Source: Dipetalonema caudispina (lineage: Eukaryota > Nematoda > Chromadorea > Rhabditida > Onchocercidae). Taken from it: 64,000 nucleotides of DNA. The position numbers were made by a program, and so were the translations under genes. This document shows positions 52,096 through 64,000 of the stretch, piece by piece. The stretch spans positions 62,001-126,000 of the forward strand of contig JABVXV010000071.1 in assembly GCA_013365325.1 (NCBI GenBank), written 5' to 3'. Positions within the stretch are counted from its first letter, which is position 1; every line of letters starts with the position of its first letter. The notes beneath the pieces were generated by a model. The model saw only the letters and a program-made list of their open reading frames with translations. It was not told the DNA's origin and did not search any database.

Positions 52096-52572
52096 TTTGC
52101 TGACAACTGTTGCCGGTCAGTTTCCAAATCCAAGGCAGAGAATGTTAAGAAAACTTCTGAAGAGAAACAAAGTATATGATAAAAGTATGGCTTTTACCCA
52201 CACAAGTGCGCGTACACATCAATACTCATCCACAATCTTAAAATTTCTTACATCTTTCGCGCAAAACTTTCCCACTTGGGTATTCTCTGAAGGCCCTATC
52301 CACTTCCAACGTCGATGCTTGAATCAGCGAATTTATCACTCTCTATGGTAACAAGTCCTAAACTGCATTACAAGAATACTAAAAATATCAACCATCATAC
52401 TATACCATTTATCATTCCTATGATTAAACCATCGGACCATACTCGGAACTATTTAGATTGAATAGATTATTCAAGCTAAAAAGAAATTAAGCCAATATTT
52501 CGGTGGGATAAACCACAAAATTTGTTAGAGTATACGTCGACAAATTTAACAATTTCTTAGATTTCCAAATTG

Positions 52573-52609
<37 letters not shown>

Positions 52610-53616
52610 GAAACAATATCAAGAAAAGTATCACACGGTGCCTACAGAATCGATAGACTATTACAAATTAACAAGTAACCAATTAAGGCAATGTTTTCTT
52701 CTCAGGCAACTAATGATGAAACTGACCAACATACTACTGTCAGAAGATTAACACAGTGATGCCATTACATTGAAAAATCCTGAAGATATGCTGAAAATTT
52801 ACCAACACAGAACATGGCAACATCAACCGGTCATCACGCTCTAGACTTCAAATAATAAATGAGCATGGATGCAAACAGCATCGAATAATAATGTTACAAC
52901 ATGAAAAAGAAGTTAAATCATACAAAATATTGACACAGGAACATGCTGAAAACACCGTTTTTTACTTCTACTAATCTAAAACTGGTGCAAATCACTTTTG
53001 CATAATCTAACAAAATCCCTTACTTGAAGGAAAAATATAGAAGTGAGACACAAACATGAACGACTTTATGTAATTTATATTTAAATAAGACATTAATGGT
53101 TATAAGGTAAATGCAACGAAACAATATAAATGTCTTCGCGAAAAATTCTGAGTACTTCGAAAACTATCGAGATAATATACCTTATATTCTTCAGTAATTT
53201 ATGTGCAACTTTTGTTTACATATATCGCTTTTGTATTTTGCATAGAAGTGACACATCCTCAGTAAATATACTGGACTTTTTTATTTGCGTCTGTCTTACA
53301 CTATCTATCTTACCACTTCCCAACAACGTATATGATCATAGAGCTAAATGTTTATTCATTACTAATTAACTACACATTAATTTCACGTCCGGTGAATAAG
53401 GTTCACTCCATATTTATGAGAAACGCACATGTGGCATAAGGCACGGATATACCAACAGTTTTGTACAGATTGTGCACTGCGCTACCTATCTGTCTAATTA
53501 CTTGATTCGAAATGTCCCTCCTTCTCGGAGTGTTGGAGTAATAAATCATTCAAAAACATCTACCACTTAGAAATAAATAAATAACTGTGGTGTTGAAGAA
53601 TAAGAAAGCAAAACTA
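52096..53616. other. Spacer between SIAH and TBC1D13 genes
   Basis: About 1.5 kb between two minus-strand genes: SIAH 5' region on the left, TBC1D13 3' UTR on the right. It holds an (AT)n microsatellite at 52574-52603 and a minus-strand AATAAA (plus-strand TTTATT at 53351-53356) that could serve TBC1D13. No other gene seen. Confidence 0.5.
52574..52603 (+). repeat. (AT)n microsatellite
   Basis: About 30 bases of alternating T and A upstream of the SIAH gene. Confidence 0.95.
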
Positions 53617-56600
53617 TTATTTCTTTGATAATGTCCTTAGAACATTCGTGAAGGCATTGGCAAGTTTGATAGTTGGATTTATTTCCAATTTCGAAAAACC
53701 ACTTTTTGTGCTATCGCTGCACGAGTTTTTTAAACAATAGCACCCTTCGTTCATCTTGTGTGCAACCACAATCAATTCTCCGACGTCAGTTTCATGATAA
53801 TTCTGAAAAGTGAACTCATTCAACAGTTTCAAGCATTAAGTGTGAAAAAAAAAAGATTTTACTTCACTAAAACAGTAGCTCTTGTTCTGACTACATATCT
53901 ATGTTGTTGTGAGTATGACAAGAACTTTCTAGAGATCTTGCACATATACGAATGGAGATGTAAAACAAAGCCCAACAACACATCATTTTTTTTTCAAAAT
54001 GGCATTAACATCGTTGATGGCTTCAAGTTAGCAACAAAATAAAAAAAAAAATGCCTCATCCTTAAGTATTAAGAACGATAAGCTCAAGTAATCGATCTGC
54101 ATTCCTTGATAATACGTATGGCATCAAATGTGTGTTAAACTAGATTACCTGTAACATTTCTAGACATGCTGTAAAATCTCCTTCAAGCAGTGGGACACGG
54201 ACTTTCTCCATCATCGCTAAGCATATCCAATGGAGAAATCGTAAACGGTCAGGTGAGGAAAACAACGAATCCCATATATTAATAACATCTGAAAATCAAA
54301 TATTTCAGAGTTTATTTTTGGATAGAGGAAATGAACTTTCTATCAAAGAAAGAAACATTCACCTGGTAGGGAGAATTCTTGTGACAAAAGTAAAGAAAGC
54401 CAGCGAAATGCATAAAACTGCGGCTTGATGCCCACATCGATCAGATGATTATACAGATCAAGATCGCAATTCCTTAATCTTTCATTAAACTCTGCCAGAA
54501 GCGACTCTGTAACGTGGATAACCTAATGTTGTGATTCAATTCATCAAAATAAAGAATGACAAGTGAATTTAAGAAGTACTGAATCCAAACTGCCAAAAAT
54601 CAAACTATTTGAACGGCTCGAACTGAAATCAAATGCGGAATTGAGCTTTTTATGGCTCCACTGAACTACAAGAAACACGTTCTGAAAACCATACCTATTA
54701 AGGAAATGGCAAGACTCATCTCTTGTTTTTTAAAGCCCAGCAAGAATTATGAAAACATTAGAAATTTGAGATGACAGTGTCAAATGTTGGTTAGCCGAGA
54801 TCAAATGATACAAATCTTAGGCAGCAAGTAGACTAAACAATATATGTTGAGAGATGAACCACGAAGTCTTTCCTTTTTTTCCTAGTAAACCACGGCTGCA
54901 TCCAACGCGAGGTTGTGCCATCATTCTGCTCAATAAAAATATTGACTAAATAAAAGCTTACCAATACCACAGTTGGAACTGTCCAGAGTTTTAATGAAAT
55001 TGTCCTTAATTTCACTCATCAGTAATTGAAAACAATAATAAGTATCCGCTTCAGCTGCTTCTGCCCATTCGCCATCTGCATCACTTGCAAATACATAGTA
55101 CAGTGGACCCATGATCTCATTCATCCCCTTAACAGTTATAATAATCTCAAACTGGTTAATAAGAAAAATGTGTAAAAATATCTATAAAGCAATAGTAAAT
55201 TTTAATCATAATGATAAAGTAATTTTGGAATAACCTGCACATATTTAACTCCTGGATTAAGTTTACTGTACATGAATAACACTCTTTCAACCACTTGCCA
55301 ATGGTATTCAACATTTTCGTCAACGACATTAGAATATTCTTTGCTGGCTGTTTTGGTTGGTAAAGCAATAAACTGAAAAAAAAAGAGAACTAAAAAGGTC
55401 GATAAGATAATGAAAAGATAAGTGCGGAATACGACAAACTGTTGATGTAATTAAAAGAACTGACATTCCCTGCACTGAAATGACTGATTGGTGGGACTTC
55501 AGAATAAAAGTTTTCTTGCTGAATACGACGTGACAGATTGATTTTTGCTGCTGATCTAAAAATAAAACATAGCAAGTTACAACTAACGACAACAGAAGCT
55601 GTCGGCAACCTAATCAGTCAATAGATTGAATGTTTTGATGATGAAACCATGATTTTCTTGTCTGAGATTCCTGCATCGCCGTGTCTTGTACACAACTATG
55701 CCATCAATGGATGATGGATGACGGAAGAGTTACGATAATAAAAGAGAACTAGAAAGAAGGGTATTTAATCCAAACTAAATATCGAACACCTGAATTTCTA
55801 ATTTTTCAAATAAATTTCATAATGTATGTGGGAACAGTGTGAAAAGGTACATGAACGAAACTGTTCGTAAAAAAATTTGACAATGCTAAAAACTGCATCC
55901 ATTTAAATAAATACAAACAAGTTGGTGCAAATAAAACTTTTAACTGCTTTTTCTAGAAAGCATGCCTATGTGGATAAGAAGTAATTCGTTGGAAAAAATC
56001 GATTTCTGGGCAAAGCCGACGAACATCTTTGTCTATTTGAGCCAACACTTCATTGTCCTTGAAATAACTATTCCACTGACTACCTGGATTGAGATTTAAC
56101 GGCTAAAAATAACGTAAATGAGATATTCCAGTCCAGCGCCAAATTCTTCAGTTTAATGAATCAGTCGATACTGATAAGCTATATAATTCTAATACTTCAA
56201 TAGCAACATGAATTTTCAGTCTTTTTGTTTAATTTTGCACAAAAGTACGGATTATTTATTCACACTTCAGTAAGCTGAATAAAACAAAAAGACGAACATG
56301 ATCTTCGGCAGTCTCGTGTTCCAGTGTTACAGAAGACTGGCCGGGATGAACGATAACATCTTCAACAAGACTGTTATAAATTTCACGCTGCTTTCGAAGG
56401 TAGATGGGCCACTGCTGTCGTTCCATAGGTAGATAACCAAGAAGCAGGCGCCAACATAACGGCCGCAAGGAATCAGGAATACCTAATCATGAAATAGACT
56501 GCATATATACAGTGCCATTTTCAAACGGGAAAAAGCAGTTTACCTGATTACAGAAAAACACTAATCCTCCTTTGAAAGCAATCAGCTGATTGATAACATT

Positions 56601-57249
56601 GATATAAAATTTCTAAAGCTGAAATTTGTTTAATAAAGCTTCGAAATTATTGGTCTGATTTGGTGCTAAAAATAGATTTTTTTCGAACAATTAAATAACC
56701 TAATGACAACCTTAAGTAATGGAATCTATTGTATACAAATATGAAAGATGAATTACCAAAACTGCAGCACAGCCTCAAGTCGCCCAGATCTATTTCAGCG
56801 TTCTCTAACAACAAAACTTTTTCTAACTGCAACAGCCTGAAATATGTAGCATTTTCGATGTTTGCAAGTAAATCAGGTTACCAGATTTGTAAAGTAAAAT
56901 TCTTCACACAGAAATCCACACAACTTCACACCGACCTCAAGACCTACAATTGTTTATACATCGTGTCTTGCAAGTGTTAATCAGGATGGGTTGCATTTGC
57001 ACTTGCCGAATGGTCATCTCAAGAAAATCAATAGCCAAATACACTTTTACGATAGATAAGTTATTAATACCAAATTATCACTCAAAAGTAATGTGGAGAT
57101 TAGCATAACTGGCAATTAGCTTAATACCTTATTTCAAACGTATCTGGCTCAAGGTTTTTCCGGCAAATCCTGGATGTCTATCACATACATCTAAGAAACG
57201 AACCGATTAAAGTTAAACTTGTATACCTTTCCTTGTATTTTTCACCCAT
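53617..57249 (-). CDS. TBC1D13-family Rab GTPase-activating protein
   Basis: Rab GAP with TBC domain; mammalian TBC1D13 acts on Rab35 in membrane trafficking. Exons in transcript order: 57249-57227, 57169-57128, 56836-56757, 56482-56298, 56102-55966, 55555-55465, 55372-55235, 55127-54962, 54506-54363, 54288-54149, 53802-53617; about 443 residues with consistent phases. Visible: LRPLCWRLLLGYLP, the arginine-finger motif IDKDVRRLCPE (Ile133, Asp136, Arg139), the glutamine finger YVQGMNEIMGPLYYVF (Gln232), DNFIKTLDSSNCGI, IKPQFYAFRWLSLLLSQEF and WDSLFSS. Exon 5 is followed by a GC donor (AG/GCATGC). The two tiny first exons rest on phase and consensus only. An ORF on the same strand at 57390-57605 is an alternative 5' coding candidate, but I could not join it. 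Confidence 0.9.
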
Positions 57250-58813
<1,564 letters not shown>

Positions 58814-59558
58814 ATTTGTTGACATTGAGGCAAGCTGTCATATTTATATGTTCAAACTTTTGACTGATTGTTTATTGACGGCTTCAAAATACCGATATTT
58901 ATCCATGCATATGATTTCATATTAGTTTGTACGACAATGCTTGTTGCTAACTTTAATGGATTGATGAGATAGTGAAAACTATGGGTACACGTAGAAAGTG
59001 CGAGGGTGGAGATTGATGAAAGAAATAAACAACTTGAAATAATTGCTGAATAAAATGTAGTTCTTAAGCGCAGTGTGATATTGTGATTAAGAAGTCATTT
59101 ATTTTGAAATACGATAGTCCTTCCATATTCCTTACAAATGATTAATGTTCAATAAATTTATCGGATTTATAAGACGTAAGCATCATATAATCTGTTTGTT
59201 CGCAGCATATCTTCCTGGCAGTTCATATATATTTTCAGATTTACTAACATTTCTGATTCCTTCCTTCTTCTTCATAAATTTTTTCTTCTTTGCATTTTGT
59301 AATTACATTGGGAACGGCAGTAAAATTTTGTTTTATTTTTTTCTCATCATCTTCAGTACAAATTTATTTCGGTATCTTCAAGTTTTCTTGTAACCATACA
59401 AATATATCGTTCCAAGATGGAAGTGACATGTCCAATGGGGATCACTATATTTAAATGGAGTGACTACGTTCTCTTTTACGGTGCGAATCTTTACGACTGA
59501 AAACTGTGGTCATGAAATTTTTTGATTCCTTTTCACAAGTTATTAATATCGTGTTACT
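58814..59558. other. H4 3' flank
   Basis: Contains the candidate H4 poly(A) signals and T-rich sequence. The open frame at 59145-59393 is Phe-rich with no family similarity and is probably spurious. Confidence 0.4.
59049..59054 (+). terminator. Poly(A) signal of histone H4
   Basis: AATAAA about 235 bases after the H4 stop; another copy lies at 59024-59029. Supports a poly(A) rather than stem-loop 3' end. Confidence 0.4.
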
Positions 59559-59662
59559 CGAAAAGGATTTCCATCCCTTAAAATCTTCGATTCAACTGAC
59601 CAGGTTGGATAAACAATCTGGTCAGTTGAATCGAAGATTTTAAGGGATGGAAATCCTTTTCG
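59559..59662. repeat. Perfect 45-bp inverted repeat (hairpin)
   Basis: Left arm 59559-59603 and right arm 59618-59662 are exact reverse complements over 45 bases, with a 14-base loop (59604-59617, GTTGGATAAACAAT). Pairing stops sharply at both ends and I see no target-site duplication. I noticed no second copy of the arm in the window. Candidates are a long-hairpin RNA locus, a foldback element, a template-switch duplication, or an assembly or library artefact. Confidence 0.9.
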
Positions 59663-59673
59663 GAGACATGGTA

Positions 59674-59988
59674 TTATAATACGCGACAACGATACGTATA
59701 GCAGTTGTTACCAGGCAAGGAGATCTGAAAAGAGTTGCGAAAAAAGATTTATTTGATAATATATTGAGCGTACATAACGCGGTCTTTAATAATGAGGGGA
59801 AAACGGATATGAATAGAGGAGAAAAAGGTTTATTTTTTAAGAAAACTTGGGAGGAATTGGTACTGACATATTTTATGAACGTATTCTGCGGTATGCAACA
59901 TACTGTAATTAATTTGGATGATATACACATTCACAAAGTGATATCGGTCAAAGTAGAGTGCACATTAACTTCAAAGGATAGAATGTAA
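59674..59988 (+). pseudogene. Orphan coding-like fragment, possibly patched-related
   Basis: Open frame directly right of the hairpin, after an in-frame TAA at 59671-59673, ending with TAA at 59986-59988. It reads TTIRIAVVTRQGDLKR, then LFDNILSVHNAVFN and a segment with TWEEL and CGMQHT. The sequence looks like conserved protein rather than noise. The pattern (strand ending RIAVV, then a helix LFDNILSVHNAVF, then a Trp/Cys-containing stretch) reminds me of the first extracellular domain of patched-related or dispatched-like proteins, but this is weak. No exon upstream or downstream was found. It may be a gene remnant cut by the hairpin or an isolated exon. Confidence 0.25.
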
Positions 59989-62900
59989 CTTTAATAAAAT
60001 TTGCAACCATTTCCAATTCTTATTAGCCATTGGTTCACAATTTATCCTTTATTGTCGTGAATTTATGTTTCAAAACAATTTTTCCCCTGTGGTACGCTTG
60101 AAGTTTTAGAGGAAGTAATTGGTAGATTTTTGGTCTGCAAATTGGATTTTATGAAAAGAATTTTAAAATAATCAGAGACATTAGTCATATAGCATGCATG
60201 TACCCTATATAATCCAGAACGGTGTTAGCTTCTCTTGCTGTGATGTAAACTTCTGAACATTTTTTTAATCCATGTTTGTAACCATAAAGGGCAATCCTGA
60301 ATGTATGGATGGAATGTTTTTTCTGTTAGTGTCGATTGTAGCATCAACCTTCCCTTTTTTGGTCGTTAATTACTAGTTAACAGTTTTAGAAGTTAATCGT
60401 GAGATAAAATTGTCACAGATATTTAATCCATTATATATTGCCATCTTTGTAGCTGATACAGGTTATTGTTCGTCACTCCGAACTATTCAGAAAGAAACGT
60501 CTTATATTCGTTTTGTTTGAAGTTGTGTCAACTAATTAGATGATACAATCAGTGTTATCGTACCAGGGGTTAAAAGTTTTTTGTTAATCTCGTGTGTTCA
60601 AGTTTCAATTTGTTTGTAAGATGTAAGTGAAAAATGCTTCAATTACAATAATTATAATCAACAAAGTAAGTCTCATTCCTGAGAAAAACTTGAAAATCTA
60701 TTTGTGTTTATGCACGTATCACGCAGTGCACAAAAGTTTTGCCTATTTAACTTTTTTGTCAAGTAAATTTTTGAATCAGATATAATAAATAAGAATGGTA
60801 AAGATGGATCGTGTTTTTGATGCAAAGCTTGAAGAAATGCATGCTTATGCTTTGGCTCGATCAAATATACTAAGTCTATGAAATCGGCATATATTTACAA
60901 GGTTTTAGATAACTGAAATAAGACAGAAGACCTGGTAATTACTTTATTTTAATGAATCTGCTTTCAGTTGATAACCTTATGAATTTATGAATGCTGGTAA
61001 TAGTTCTGCTCTCTTACAAATTCAAATTATCTTTTCATAATTACCTTTTCAATTTGGCATTATTTGTTTGATTTATTTCAAAAGTATATTTTGGTTAATC
61101 CTTGTTTCCGATAACACCACTCATAACATTTTCCAATATCGTTTATCTCTGGTTCAATTTCGCATCTTACGCTCGATGTTTTTACGACCGACTAATCCCA
61201 TCCGCATAAATGATGGTCTTACGATTACTTTTTCAATCAGCAGGCCTTTAATGAAATGTGCCTTAACACTTTTGGCTTAATTCTATGCGTATTGACACAC
61301 AACATACACACACACACACAGTCACAAATTAACTTCACTTTTGCAATTATTCACTAGCTTAGATTTAATCAATTGAACTAGCTTTTCATGATGAATAATT
61401 TGCAAACAACAGCGGTTGATGTAAATTCTCAATTGGACATCCTGATGATACCCTTTAATAGCGAGAAAATAAGAGATAATTTAAATGAAGTGAATAATTT
61501 ATCATTTCATTCCTTATGGATTCTTTAAGTTCTCCCGATCTTACCACTAGTTGGTACATAAAGATGGAAAATCGTCTCAATAATTTAAATGATATCTAAT
61601 GAACCAGTAAGAGTTGTGATAAGAACTGTAAATGACCTGAAATAATTCCACAATTAGAACTTGATGTGAATGGCCTACTACTTACGGCAACAATATTAGT
61701 TTTCGATTCAATCCAGCTTCTGTTTTTGAATTTCGAGCAGTGTTTTACTGAGCATTCTTAAGGAACTGCTCGAGAGACACTTTAACTTTTTCAAACTATT
61801 GACGACAATCTTACCAGCTGATGGTTAATTGATTGCCATCATAAACATTACTTTAAAGTTTTAGAAATATTTCATTACTTCATATATCATTTACAGAATC
61901 AGCAGGACCGTTTGGCTATTTTGCTTTAGTGGCTTTAATCACACGTCGAATACTGCTTTATATAGGCTTCTAGAAAGACAGTAATATCACTAAATCATTT
62001 CATTTAATTCATCGTTGGTTATGCTGTCAATGGTTCGGATTGCCCAACACCGCCCGCTTGTTTTATTGAATATCTCGGCAATAGTTCAGTGTTGCTCAGC
62101 CTTTTCATTCTTCTGTAATGATGAAGTATACCGGTTAGGACTGAATTGATGTTGGAAAATATTCAAATTAGAAACCGAAAGATGGAAGTTACAATTTTCG
62201 GTTATTCACCTATGCTTACCTATTTTTATGATCTTTCTGAAGAGAAATCATTGCTTCTTATAACATAATCAAAGGAGATTGTAGGAAATTTTTTTTATTT
62301 TTGCTTCTTTTTCAACCAGTATCATCCTATGAAGATAATCGTTTTTGATAACATGGATATTACTTCAATGACTGCATTTTGTAATATTTGAAATCAAATA
62401 AACAATTCCTGATATGGAAGACAAAGATTTCAAATCATTTTTTGCTTTTTTTTTGCTTTTTTTTTCAAAGAAAATAATGCTTCTAAAATTGATTCATCCT
62501 TAATAATAGCCTACTCGGATAACAAACCTGTAGTTGAATCTCTGTCATATATCAATCGTTCAGTATAGTGGCTGATAGTTGTCAACCATTATTTCTATTT
62601 AGGTAGCTTTATACTTAATTGTTGGTCTGTTATTAATTTAATTTTGAATTACTAATAGAAATAAGCCTACGAAATTTAAATTTCAAATAAAATTATGATA
62701 TTTTATTGCTTATTGATAACAAAGAAATAATGAAGTGTATGCAGTAGTATCCAGTGAGAAGTTACCGTGAAACTAGCTCATGGTAAGGAGGCACAACTAA
62801 CGGGTAAGATGCATGGTTAACCTTAGCAGGTGTACTGTCAAATATATAGGAGAACATAAAATTTTATTTAAAAATTGTTATCTTAACAGTGTATATTTTT

Positions 62901-63378
62901 TAATTCAGATGTGTCTTTTTAATAAAATAAATTATCAAGTGAACAGATAAAGTGATAAAATACAACATTGAGCATATTATGCACCAAAAAATACGAATTC
63001 TACATCTAATAATTTTGACAATAAAATTTTTACAGAAATAGAAAACAAAGGTTTCTTCTTGCAATTGAGTTTTATTCGTGAAGAGTATTCCAGAATCAAA
63101 CAAACGTGTGATCCAGGACAAAACAGTTGGCAAAACGTTTCCAGTTTGCGGCAGTAATAAATTTTTCGTAAATATTAAGTCTTAGGTTTGGTGAGATCGC
63201 ATTTCGATCTTCCTAGCATGAAGTGAATAACTTTTCTGAAGTAAGTAGCCTGAGCACCGTAGTTATCTCAACACTCGTTGCTTTGCCCTCCAATAATATT
63301 GTTTTGTCCTCATGCTGGAAATGGTAGGAATTAGATCGGAAACTGTTTTTTCATGCTAGTTTTGAGATATACGGGATT
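59989..63378. other. Gene-poor region, 3.4 kb
   Basis: AT-rich sequence with no exon I can support. It holds a short (CA)n run at about 61301-61320 and T-rich tracts near 62449-62466. Short frames (60673-60864 on minus, 61068-61280 on plus, 62900-63133 on minus) have no family similarity. Confidence 0.45.
61301..61320 (+). repeat. Short (CA)n repeat
   Basis: About 20 bases of near-perfect CA repeat in intergenic sequence. Confidence 0.8.
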
Positions 63379-63982
63379 TCATTCTGCAAATTCTACATTT
63401 TGCTTAACTGTATTCATATTCTTCCTAAATGGGAATGTGCAACCAATATCAAATTGTATTTCTTCAAAGAGACACTTTCCGGATCGCCACAAGAACCAGT
63501 CATCTTTACGTTGTGCAACATTATACGTGAAAAAAGCCAAACATTTGTTATTATTTGAGGGACGTTTCAATATCACATAAGCTAATTCAGCTTCTGGACA
63601 TTGCAGTGGACAATATGTCAGTATCTGATTCCGTATTGCATCTTTTTCCTAGAACAAAAGAAATTAGCGAAAATTAAAATTATATTACCACCAACACTAA
63701 TTTCATATTTGAATACATCAATAACAAAGTGATGAACTTATCATGACCACTTATTATACTTGTAATTGTATTCACACTACTGATACTAGTGTTGTCGTGA
63801 TGGGCAGTACTACTAGTTTAATTATGAAGAAAATTAAACAGAAAAGCTAATGAGAATTGTGAAACTCACTGTGAAACAGCCATTATCATTCACTCTTGTC
63901 TTCTCAGCGTCATCTTTGAACACCAATATGCAATCAGATGGCTCTTTATCATTTTTTATCACGCAAGTGTATCGTCGAAATT
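63379..63982 (-). CDS. 3' end of a cysteine-rich nematode-type protein (partial)
   Basis: Last two exons of a minus-strand gene that continues past the right edge. Exon 63982-63870 is entered in phase 1 after TTGCAG and encodes about 37 residues beginning FRRYTCVIKND; exon 63648-63379 encodes 89 residues and a stop. The junction (donor GTGAGT, acceptor CCTAG) is in phase 0. Conserved-looking elements are several Cys (TCVIK, DCILVF, GCF, YCPLQCPE, KCLAFF, GKCLFE, DIGCTF) and the Trp-rich WFLWRSGKC. The even spread of Cys suggests a secreted, disulfide-bonded domain of a family I believe is nematode-restricted, but I cannot name it with confidence. The signal peptide, if any, lies outside the window. 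Confidence 0.7.
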
Positions 63983-64000
63983 CTGCAATTTTACAGTGTT

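Noticed and set aside
58814..58900. Histone 3' stem-loop after H4
   Set aside because: Searched by eye for the conserved stem-loop in the first part of the 3' flank; none found.
59640..59930. 96-codon minus-strand ORF over the hairpin arm and orphan fragment
   Set aside because: The opposite strand has the more protein-like frame; this ORF is Ser/Leu/Phe-rich and partly encoded by the hairpin arm.

Overview
The window looks like nuclear DNA of a parasitic nematode, most likely a filarial/spirurid worm (the clade is my inference). It is AT-rich. Genes are broken by many short GT...TTTYAG introns, several first exons start just after a TTTCAG-like acceptor as trans-spliced messages do, and the histone H4 carries the nematode Cys at position 73. 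The recognisable proteins have clear orthologues in Caenorhabditis and mammals. Nothing is bacterial, viral or plasmid-like. Exon models were assembled by hand from splice consensus, reading phase and family similarity; nearly all junctions keep frame.

Layout. 1767-17235 (+): an 11-exon SORBS/vinexin-type adaptor (SoHo domain, three SH3 domains) with a 6.2-kb intron that contains an unrelated 201-codon ORF (15115-15720, +). 18367-20020 (+): a FAM172/ARB2 alpha/beta-hydrolase-like gene. 20637-22146 (+): an LRAT/PLAAT-type acyltransferase-phospholipase with a C-terminal membrane anchor. 24296-32671 (-): a 17-exon PTEN (DAF-18) lipid phosphatase. 32.7-38.5 kb is a gene-poor spacer. 38545-41341 (+): a SAM-dependent methyltransferase. 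42220-46273 (+): a short-chain dehydrogenase/reductase. 47643-48625 (+): a FAHD1 acylpyruvase. 50007-52095 (-): a SIAH RING E3 ligase. 53617-57249 (-): a TBC1D13 RabGAP, divergent from an intron-containing histone H4 (58397-58813, +). A perfect 45-bp hairpin and an orphan coding-like fragment follow at 59.5-60.0 kb. The 3' end of a cysteine-rich, apparently nematode-specific gene (-) runs off the right edge.

The genes are a mixed housekeeping/signalling set, not one pathway. Loose themes are insulin/PI3K signalling and actin adhesion (PTEN, SORBS), membrane lipid handling (PTEN, PLAAT, TBC1D13), protein turnover (SIAH) and small-molecule metabolism (methyltransferase, SDR, FAHD1).

The most unusual points are: alternative donors in the SORBS gene that switch between an SH3-bearing protein and a short form ending in a hydrophobic tail, with the stop codon created by the splice junction; the perfect 45-bp inverted repeat; the same-strand orphan ORF nested in the SORBS intron; a solitary H4 gene with an intron and poly(A) signals; two GC-AG introns; and a PTEN whose C2 domain carries a long insertion. 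I found no clear evidence of a wholly new multi-gene system.
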